Positions 56,652 to 64,000 of a stretch of DNA of 64,000 nucleotides are shown here, piece by piece. Position 1 is the stretch's first letter; each line of letters opens with the position of its first letter. The notes under the pieces are model-generated. The model made no database searches, was not told where the DNA came from, and was given only the letters and a program-made list of their open reading frames with translations. This DNA comes from Lathyrus oleraceus (taxonomy: Eukaryota > Streptophyta > Magnoliopsida > Fabales > Fabaceae), in contig NC_066581.1 in NCBI RefSeq assembly GCF_024323335.1, forward strand, positions 439,122,281 through 439,186,280. Direction: 5' to 3'. The translations under genes were made by a program, and so were the position numbers.

Positions 56652-56909
56652 CTGCACGAACGATGTTTCATGCTTTATTTTAGAAAAGAGTTCAAGAAAG
56701 TCACAAAAAACAAAAAAACATTGCCATTTTTATTGTTTTGAAAATGAAAGTAAAAATAGAAAGACAGTGAGCACAAATTTGATTGCAAAACATCCTTTAT
56801 TGATGATAATCATTGAAAATTCAAAACATGATGTGGCCCTACAATGAACCACTACACCTTGGGCAGAGCGTAGGGCTTTCATGCAAAATGAAAAACAAAA
56901 GAAAATTAC
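56652..56909 (-). other. Ogre B intron (258 bp) between gag-protease and pol
   Basis: The donor is CAGACAGA|GTAATTTTC and the acceptor GTTCGTGCAG|AATT, in minus-strand sense. The TAA within the donor is in frame with gag-protease, and joining exon ends GA and A restores an open frame into IDLADS. A stem CTACGC/GTGTAG (56852-56873) around a UGCC-containing loop lies 36 bases after the donor. A competing 7-bp pair, GCCCTAC (56836-56842) with GTAGGGC (56870-56876), overlaps it. Confidence 0.75.
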
Positions 56910-57172
56910 TCTGTCTGAAGAGTAACTTGGACTATTTCTTAAGTAGTCCGGTTGTTGATCTTCTCCCCTGAAGCACACGGGTGCACCCAATTATCCATAT
57001 CACAATCACTGTCACCGTCTTCATTGCCTGTTGCAAAGACATCCCCGTGATTCATCAATCCAACACTAGTGAATGTACACGGCCCTTTCTGATTCTGGAC
57101 ACCCCGCTCTGATGATTGAAAAGGCTGATAACCAATGCCAAACAAGTCTTCTTTTACGGGCACATCAATCAC
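56910..57172 (-). pseudogene. Ogre B tail of the gag-protease frame, frameshifted
   Basis: The minus-strand frame reads IDVPVKEDLFGIGYQPFQSS, an acidic region, and DNWVHPCASGEKINNRTT, then a TAA at 56939-56941 and ten more codons to the donor stop. It follows protease with a one-base loss at about 57165. It is the equivalent of the tails in A (up to 62852) and C (43257-43690). Function is unknown. Confidence 0.75.
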
Positions 57173-58737
57173 CTTGCCCAGCCTTCCGCGTTACCTGAAT
57201 GAATGACCTCTAGAGCTTGTTTATAGGATGCAATCGAGGTACCTGGTTTCTTCTGTTCAACAAAAGCCACCTTCTCAATACTGACAGTCTCAAAAGCTTG
57301 ACATAGAGTTTCATGAATTTCGCCATCCATCTCCACATATTTGAAGGAGGATAAATGGCTCACAAAGATGTCCTCTTCGCCACCCACGGTCACAACTTGA
57401 CCATCCCACACATATTTTAGCTTTTGGTGGAGAGTCGAAGAAACTGCTCCGGCTCCGTGTATCCAGGGGCGCCCCAACAGACAACTATATGCTGGTTGAA
57501 TATCCATCACATAGAAGACAATATTAAACACTTCCAGGCCGATCTTCACAGGCAACGTGACTTCACCACAAACCGATCGCTTGGATCCATCAAAAGCACG
57601 AACAACAAGATTACTTGGTATGAGAACAACCCCTTCGACATCAAGCTTACTCAGAGCCTTTTTGGGCAGCACATTTAAAGAACCGGTATCAACCAAAACA
57701 TGCGACAAAACCGCGCCTTTGCATTCCATCGTGATATGTAGAGCTCTATTGTGATTGCGACCCTCAGGTGTCAAGTCTAGATCCGTGAATCCCAAACCAT
57801 GTCTCGTGTTAACATTTGCAATAACACCTTCGAGCTGGTTAACAGAAATCTCTTGGGGCACATAAGTCATATTCAACATTTTCAACAGGGCGTTACGATG
57901 TGCCTCGGAACACATTAACAAAGAGAGAATAGAGATTTTTGACGGTGTTTGGTTCAACTGATCCACGATCTTGTAATCACTCTTCTTGATAATTCTCATA
58001 AATTCCTCCACGTCCTTCTCAAAAGAATTCTCGGGCACTTCCTTTCGCAATGGTTCTTCTTCAACAACAACTTGTTTTCCTTTTGTTCTAGCAAGAGCCT
58101 CAACATTGTTATCCTTCGGAACCTGTGGTGCAAACAAACGACCACTCCTCGTAAATCCTCCGGGTCCTCCCACATTACCCACAGCCGAACCAACTGTTAC
58201 TGGAGTCTGATTTACTAATCTGGTCTGATTCTCAGGTCTTCTATTTCTGCAAGAAGCATTGTCATATTGCCACGGAATTGCTCTACTATTCTCAAAAAGT
58301 CTTCCACTAGAAGCAACAATGGTGGTAGGATTACTGATAGTTACTGAAGCATTAATAATCGCGGGAACACCAACAGTCACCAGAGCAGATATGGTCACAG
58401 GCGCAGCTACGGTCACAGGAGTACCAATAGTCACAACCGCACTAGTAGTTCTTGGAGCACGTACAGGACCTTCTGACGGTGTAAAGTAAATGGTAACAAT
58501 CGATACCTCTCCACGGTCTTTCACCACTTGATCAAACTGTAAACAACCTTCATTCATCAATTCCTGGATACCTTCTTTCAATTTCGCACAGCCGTTTTCA
58601 TGATTACCACAATCTGAACAATTCTCGTCACATCCCGGGAATACTCCCCCTCTAAGCAGACGTTCCTTCACCACAAACAACAAAGTCTGAACGTCATTAA
58701 CATCGACTACCAAGTTCAAACTTTCCCCATCTTCCAC
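57169..58737 (-). pseudogene. Ogre B end of Gag and protease
   Basis: This 522-codon frame starts in the Gag spacer, has a Cys-rich segment (CDENCSDCGNHENGC), a run of Val/Thr/Pro/Ile repeats (VTIGTPVTVAAPVTI, about codons 95-145), then GGFTRSGRLFAPQ and IKKSDYKIVDQLNQTPSKIS. Retropepsin follows: VLVDTGSLNVLPKKAL with the catalytic DTG, and SCLLGRPWIHGAGAV. Relatives have two Ser after DTG; here one residue appears missing. Protease cuts the polyprotein. The frame ends at 57169 by a frameshift after GNAEGWAR. Confidence 0.87.
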
Positions 58738-59526
58738 ACTGTTTACTCTGGGCCCTCCATGCTAAGGCATATGTTTATTCATCACATTCGGAGTAGGAGC
58801 GAAGTTAATCGTCTTGGCATCAATCAAATCCTGAACTTTATGGTGAAAAGCCCGACAATTCTCGATGTGGTGCCCTGGCGCACCAGAATGAAAATCACAA
58901 CGGACATTAGCATCATAACCAGCGGGAATCCTTGTTAATGGAGCCATAGTGCGAAGTTCAACAAACTTTAACCTGAGCAGTTCAGGGAGTAATTCAGCAT
59001 AAGTCATTGGCAACGGATCAAAATGACGATCTGGCATTCTTTGTCTTGGTTGGAATGGGCGTTGTTGTTGTTGTAGTGGCTGTCCTCTTTGTTGTTGTTG
59101 AGGTTGGGTTGCTGGAAAAGTCACAGCAGCAACTTGACGGTATTGTTGTCCTCTGTTTCCATTTCTCTGATTATATATAGCATTTGTCTCACCCTCTCTC
59201 CTTCTGGGTGCCCCTGAAAATGGTTTCTTAGCACTTGAAGAACCAGGGTCTTGGATTTTTCCCGCTTTGATAAGACTTTCAGTTCTTTCTCCGCAAATCA
59301 CAACATCCGAAAAACTACCGAACGGGCAACTTTCCATACGATCCATGAATACACCTTGCAGGTTTCCAATGAACATATCTGTCAATTCTCTCTCCAACAT
59401 CGGAGGTTGTACTCTCGCAGCTAGCTCGCGCCACCTCTGGGCGTATTCCTTGAAACTCTCACCAGTCTTTTGAAACAAACTCTGCAACTGGGTTCTGCTC
59501 GGAGCCATGTCCATGTTATGCTTGTA
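58738..59526 (-). pseudogene. Ogre B Gag, middle part with zinc-finger-like motif
   Basis: In the same frame, between TAGs at 59527-59529 and 58762-58764, this holds Gag helices (YAQRWRELAARVQPPMLERE, GNLQGVFMDRMESCPFGSF), a Gln-rich linker (PQQQQRGQPLQQQQ), FDPLPMTYAELLPELLR and the Cys/His motif CDFHSGAPGHHIENC. The latter probably binds RNA. Both stops look like CAG-to-TAG changes. Confidence 0.85.
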
Positions 59527-60240
59527 CTACCTCAGAAAAGCTTCACCTAACTCTCTCCAGCTTCTGACAGATTCTTTTCTCAAGTCCATGTACCAATTCA
59601 AAGATGCTCCAGACAAGCTGTCTTGGAAAAAGTACATCCACATTTTTTCATCATCAGTATAAGCGGATATCTTCCGGTAGTAAGCTTGCACATGAGTTCG
59701 GGGACAAGAAGTGCCATTGTACTTGTCGAAAGATGGCGCCTTGAACTTGTATGGGATCCTTAACCCATCAACTAAACCCATGTTAGTAACATCAAAAACC
59801 AAAGAATTCTGGAACTCCATGGCGTGAATCTTTTCAGCAAGGGCGTCGACCTTTCTATCTCTCTCTTCCGCCTTTCCAAATTCATCATCATCACTGGGAA
59901 TAGTGAACATATCTTCTTGCTTGTCAACCAAATGAGAAGGATGGTGAACTGGGGCACGTGCCGCTCGAGCATTAGCAGCCTCTGTAATGATGGGTTGTCC
60001 ATTGATTCTAATACCACGCAGTTCGTCACCATTAGCATGGTTGTTGACAGGGTTGGTAACAGCAGCGTCATCGACAGGGGCTCCTTCTGGAGGATTCTGA
60101 CCGACAGGGGGAATCACAGTTTCTTGTCTGTGGGCCAAGGCTCAGAGTTCCTCTTGCCCTTGCACTACCCCTTGCATCATATTCATGAATTGGGCCATGT
60201 TGGTCCTCATCTCTGCTAGTTCTACTTGAACTTAATCCAT
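59527..60240 (-). pseudogene. Ogre B Gag, N-terminal part
   Basis: The likely start is the ATG at 60238-60240, followed by a TAA two codons on and VELAEMRTNMAQFM. A second stop precedes the long open part at 60138 (MAHRQETVIPPVGQNPPEGA). Gag core motifs follow: PYKFKAPSFDKYNGTSCPRT, MWMYFFQDSLSGASLNWYMD and SWRELGEAFLR, ending at a TAG. Gag builds the particle and selects the RNA. Confidence 0.83.
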
Positions 60241-60711
60241 GATCTTCTGTTGATTCTGCCTTGCTATGTAACGGTGCGAACGATGCTCAGCAATCCTGCC
60301 TGAAACGGGAACCAGAATGAGAAATCCTCTTCCAGAACACCTGTAATGATGCAAGAATGATATGTGTATGATGCGTATGATGCATATGCTATGTTTTATC
60401 ATTTCTCAGGTATTCAAGAGTCTCGTCCACCTTTGAAAAATGGCAACCTGTACTCGTAAGCGGGACATAAACAACAAAGAAGCAACATACACTAGACGGC
60501 AAGCAAAAGTGAGACATCAATAATCTCATCCATAGGCATAATAAATAAGATTCATACAAATGTAGTTCAAGCAAAGATTCAGTTCATCAGTGTAGAACAA
60601 GGAATCCCATCCAACAATCCTGGAGGTGACCTTCAAAATAAACAACAAGACAAACTAGGGTAGTCATCCTTCAGGTATGAGAATCTTCAAATACTGGCAC
60701 TGATCCATCAA
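60241..60711 (-). other. Spacer between ORF1 and gag of Ogre B
   Basis: This 471-bp stretch has no coding similarity on either strand. It corresponds in place to 27264-27595 in element A. Confidence 0.6.
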
Positions 60712-61738
60712 TCAGTCACACTCTGAACACTCAGGTAGAGGGGTGAGCTTCTCTTTCAGTTGCACCCTGAGTTCAACAACTTCCTCTAGGAAATGAGATG
60801 CACGGATGTCACTTCCTCGGAGCTGGCTCTCTGCTGCATGCCTCAGATCTACCTCTTTCTTCAACTGAGTATCTTTGTCCTTAAGCTGTCTTTCCAAGTC
60901 TCGTATCTTCCTTTTGTAATTGGCTTCCGCTTTTTGTAATCTCAAGCGTTCATGGTGTTCTTCATCCAACATGGTTTCTATCTCATCATAGGCCTCTTTT
61001 TGCTTCCCGATCTACCAGAACTTTCACCTTGCACTCCTTTGAGTTTGTGAGCCAAATTCAGCCTATCAGCTTTTGCTTTGTAAAGCTCCATTTGGATCTC
61101 TTGTTCATTTTCTTTCAACTTGCGATTCTCCATTAAGGCTTGTTTGTAATACTCATCAGGAACACTCTCAGAAAGGATCAAAGGCGGTTGCTCCTGTAAT
61201 GGTTCCATCCGGTCATATGGTAGCATCAAAGTTCCAACTCTTTCCTTGACCCACTCAGTGTAAGTAGGCATAGCAATTGCAAACTTCCTCCCTAAAACAG
61301 ATCCATCTTTTATACCAATATTCTCCCAAGCTCTTCCCACTTGCTCCAATCTTGCCGGATCGCTCCGTTTCTCAAAGTACACACTTTCGGCTATCTCGAC
61401 ATCTTGCGACCTTTCGTTCATGACAACACCCAACTGACAGAGAGAAAGAACCGGGTTGTAGTTGATGCAACCCCTAGTCCCTATGAGTGGAACATTGCGA
61501 AACTCTCCACAACTCATAATGACGTTGCGCACATTAATCCTATAAGCTTGCCACTTGATATCATAAGATGTAAGCGATATGATCCTCTGAGTCCATTTGT
61601 GAGTATTCTGAGTATCCACAAACGGTCCATTGGTTGGTAGAAAAGACAAGAACCACTTGAGTAGCAATGGGAGACAACACCTGATAGCTCCACACTTACC
61701 ATGCCTATTGTGTATCGCATAATAGGTGTCAGCTAACG
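60712..61738 (-). pseudogene. Ogre B ORF1, N-terminally truncated and frameshifted
   Basis: On the minus strand coding starts in mid-protein at about 61738 (LADTYYAIHNRHGKCGAIRC), then LKWFLSFLP, DIKWQAYRI, VPLIGTRGCINYNPVLSLCQ and KFAIAMPTYTEWVKERVG. A shift in an A/G-rich stretch near 60990 leads to a coiled-coil-like tail (EEHHERLRLQKAEANYKRKI, LERQLKDKDTQLKKEVDLR) ending PECSECD. It is the same ORF1 family as 25842-27263, of unknown function. The N-terminal part is lost at the junction with A's gag. Confidence 0.8.
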
Positions 61739-62110
61739 AAGGAGGAGGTGCCTAATATAGATCCAGTTGGCTTCTCAAAAGATAAGTCTGGTGAATCCAT
61801 CAACTTGAAAGCCAATGATGATGATGAGGTACTCCGATTAATAAAGAGGAGTGAATTTAATGTGGTTGAGAAGCTGCTCCAGACTCCCTCAAAAATCTCA
61901 GTGTTGTCTCTGCTGATGAACTTCGAAGTGCACAGAGAAGCAATACAGATAGTTCTTGAACAAGCATACGTAGAGCATGATGTTATTGTGGATCAGTTTG
62001 ATCATATTATGGTTAACATCACTTCATGCAATAATTTGAGCTTCTGCGATGAAGAACTCCCTGAGGAGGGAAGAAATCATAACCTGGATTTGCATATTCC
62101 AATGAACTAG
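61739..62110 (+). pseudogene. Ogre A Gag/protease linker, resumed after element B
   Basis: The plus strand reads KEEVPNIDPVGFSKDKSGES, then DDEVLRLIKRSEFNVVEKLL, TPSKISVLSLLMNFEVHRE and EEGRNHNLDLHIPMN, ended by a TAG at 62108-62110. Element B has the matching IIKKSDYKIVDQLNQTPSKIS. So this is A's protein continuing from 29621, with roughly a few dozen codons lost at the B junction. Confidence 0.85.
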
Positions 62111-62852
62111 AAGGAAGATGCTTTGTCAAACGTGCTTGTTGACACCAGGTTTGCACTGAATATGCTTCCGAAGTCAACTTTGTCAAAGCTACCTTACCAA
62201 GGAAAGCCTTTGATGGTTCACGCAAGACAGTAATTGGTGAAGTGGACCTTCCAGTCAAGATATGTCCGAGTGATTTTCAGATTACTTTTCAAGTAATGGA
62301 TATCCACCCGACCTATAGCTATTTATTGGGAAGGCCATGGATTCATGAGACAGGGGCTGTTACCTCCACTCTGCATCAGAAATTGAAATTTGTCAAAAAT
62401 GGCAAGCTTGTGATTGTTGGAGGAGAGAAGGCGATGTTGGTTAGCCATTTGTCATCTTTCTCGTATGTAGAAGCTGAGGATGAGGTTGGAACTCCGTTCC
62501 AAGCCTTATCTATTGCTGCTCAGAAGAGAGTTGGGGCACCTATGTCCTCGTTGAAAGATGCTCAGAAAATTGTTGAAGAAGGCAGTGTTGATCAGTGGGG
62601 GCGCATGGTAGAGGTCTCCGACAACAAAGGCAGAACCGGTTTGGGGTTCCAGGAAGGCTCCTCAACTGTTAGATCTGAGATATGCAACTCAGCTTCCGTA
62701 GCGAATGGTTCATTCATGGTAATGAGCAACACTTAGCTGTTGTGCTAGAGGATAGCAAAGAGGAAGACTAGACCAACTTTGTAACGCATGGAAAGACATG
62801 CAACAATTGGACTGTTGTTGATATTCCTGTTATTTTGCATCAATCTAAGTAA
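62111..62852 (+). pseudogene. Ogre A protease and gag-protease tail
   Basis: After the TAG the frame reads VLVDTRFALNMLPKSTLSKL. The catalytic Gly of DTG is Arg (AGG at 62147-62149), so protease would be inactive. An internal loss and frame change near 62195 follow, then the open part from 62242 (VDLPVKICPSD, YSYLLGRPWIHETGAVTSTL). The tail continues in another frame with EDSKEED, a TAG where Trp is expected (62770-62772), then CNNWTVVDIPVILHQSK and TAA at 62850-62852, within the intron donor. Confidence 0.83.
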
Positions 62853-63099
62853 TTGCTTTTATATTTTAAAATCCTTCTCCTATGCCTAAAGGAGAAGTGA
62901 ACATTGTTTGGGCCTTTTAAATTGATCATCAATAAAATCAATTATATTCATCCATATCTTTGATGTTTATTTTTACTTTTTGCTTTATTCTGAAAATGGT
63001 AATCACAAAAAACATAAATAAACAATATAATTGTCCATCTGCATAATATTTGGTCACAAATTCACTTCTCTAAAATCAAAATATCAAATCATTATGCAG
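62849..63099 (+). other. Ogre A intron (251 bp) between gag-protease and pol
   Basis: The donor is CAATCTAA|GTAATTGC and the acceptor ATTATGCAG|GTTGG. The stop TAA (62850-62852) lies inside the donor. Splicing joins AA to G, giving Lys and then LVPNPIEYNDPSPSP in frame. The CTTCTCC/GGAGAAG hairpin (62874-62880, 62891-62897) lies 25 bases after the donor. CTGCATAATATTTG (63039-63052) can pair with CAAATCATTATGCAG (63085-63099), covering the acceptor. Confidence 0.82.
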
Positions 63100-64000
63100 G
63101 TTGGTTCCTAACCCCATTGAATACAACGATCCTTCTCCTTCTCCAAATTTTGAATTCCCTATGTTTGAGGCCGAGGAGGAAAGTGATGTAGAAGTGAGTG
63201 ATAAATTGACTCGTCTTCTTGAATAAGATGAAAAGATTATTCAGCTGTTTGAAGAGCAGATTGAGCTAGTCAACTTGGGTTCCGAAGATGATGTGAAGGA
63301 AGTCAAGATTGGGTCTCGACTGTGTCCAGATGCTAATAAGGGGTTGATTGATCTTCTTCGAGAGTATTCAGATGTGTTTGCTTGGTCCTATCAAGACATG
63401 CCTGGTTTGGATTCTGAGATTGTGGAACATAGATTGCCGTTGAAGCCAGAATGCCCGCCAGTCAAGAAGAAATTGGGAAGAACACATCCTGATATGGCTG
63501 TGAAGATCAAAGAGGAAGTGCAAAAGCAGATTGATGTCGGTTTCCTTGTGATAGCTTAGTATCCGTAATGGGTGGCCAATATTGTGCTCGTGCCAAAGAA
63601 AGATGGAAAAGTCCGCATGTGTGTTGACTATAGAGATTTGAATAAAGCCAGTCTGATAGATGATTTCCCTCTGCCACACATTGATATGTTGGTAGACAAT
63701 ACTGCTAAATTCAAAGTCTTTTCGGTTATGGATGAATTTTCTGGATATAATCAGATCAAAATGGCACCCGAAGATATAGAGAAGACCACATTCATTACAC
63801 TCTGGGGAATATTCTGTTATAGAGTGATGCCTTTCGGTTTAAAGAATGCTGGTGCAACTTATCAGAGAGTAATGACTACTCTTTTTCATGATATGATGCA
63901 TAAAGAGATTGAAGTATATGTCGATGACATGATTGCTAAATCAATTGATGAAGAGGAACATGTTGAGCATTTGTTGAAGTTATTCCAGCGTTTGAGGAAG
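63100..64000 (+). pseudogene. Ogre A pol second exon: linker and RT, cut by the window end
   Basis: The second exon begins LVPNPIEYNDPSPSP, then an acidic linker with a TAA at 63226-63228, and ELVNLGSEDDVKEVKIGSRL. RT follows: EYSDVFAWSYQDMPGLDSEI, VPKKDGKVRMCVDYRDL, MDEFSGYNQIKMAPED with the first catalytic Asp present, FGLKNAGATYQRVMTTLF and YVDDMIAKS with the other two. Stops lie at 63557-63559 and 63566-63568. The sequence leaves the window inside RT, so the state of RNase H and integrase is unknown. Confidence 0.87.

Larger units (their letters stand above)
29622..61738 (-). mobile_element. Ogre B, minus strand, interrupted by Ogre C and right-truncated
   Basis: B is inserted into A's gag. 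In its own order it has ORF1 (right end, 61738-60712), gag-protease (60240-56910), intron (56909-56652), RT/RNase H/integrase (56651-53178), 3' UTR, polypurine tract and 3' LTR (50931-50529 and 31562-29622, split by C). Its 5' LTR, primer site and the start of ORF1 are missing at the right edge, where A's gag resumes at once. Some of A's gag is also missing between 29621 and 61739, so one deletion probably removed both. Several stops, at least two frameshifts in gag/pol and a lost RT catalytic Asp make it non-functional. Confidence 0.85.

Overview
The window is plant nuclear DNA made almost wholly of LTR retrotransposons. I found no host gene, tRNA, rRNA or CRISPR array. The abundance of Ogre-type Ty3/gypsy elements, together with SIRE, Tekay and Athila relatives, points to a legume, most likely tribe Fabeae (pea, vetch, lentil or Lathyrus). 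Ogre elements are recognised by an extra ORF1 before gag, a primer site TGGCGACTCTGCTGGGGA matching an Arg tRNA, an intron between protease and reverse transcriptase, and a doubled RNase H. The species call is an inference.

Layout. 1-829: the 3' end of an Ogre-like element D (minus strand). 830-13266: a SIRE-type Ty1/copia element (SIRE1, plus), whose 5' LTR is split by a nearly complete Tekay chromovirus (1746-10279, duplicated target ATTAT). 13273-14342: the 5' end of a second SIRE (SIRE2, minus), fused body-to-body with SIRE1. 14343-16914: a decayed third copia element, pol remnant plus 3' LTR. 16915-22030: AT-rich filler, then a decayed Athila-like element (minus) that keeps gag/protease, a late ORF and its 3' LTR start but lacks RT to integrase. 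22031-64000: three nested Ogre elements.

The Ogre nest. Element A (plus) has LTR, primer site, ORF1 and gag up to 29621, and resumes at about 61739 with protease, intron and RT running off the window. Element B (minus, 29622-61738) sits inside A's gag; its 5' LTR and the start of its ORF1 are deleted. Element C (minus, 31563-50523, 18,961 bp) sits inside B's 3' LTR, with two 5,674-bp LTRs and a CCGAG target duplication. C carries no ORF1, gag, protease core, RT or RNase H, so it is a very recent non-autonomous element that must have been moved in trans.

Every coding region found is broken: stops, frameshifts, a replaced first catalytic Asp in B's RT, a changed protease motif in A, and deletion in C. 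Tekay is closest to intact, with one insertion and one nonsense codon.

The most interesting material is RNA structure shared by A, B and C. (1) An array of stem-loops with different but self-complementary stems lies directly after the pol stop in B and C. (2) Two abutting hairpins lie in the LTR of A, B and C. (3) In all three the Ogre intron has a stop codon inside its 5' splice site and a hairpin shortly after it; in A and C the 3' splice site is also buried in a long stem. Stem sequences change between copies while pairing is kept, which suggests selected RNA structure controlling splicing, packaging or reverse transcription.
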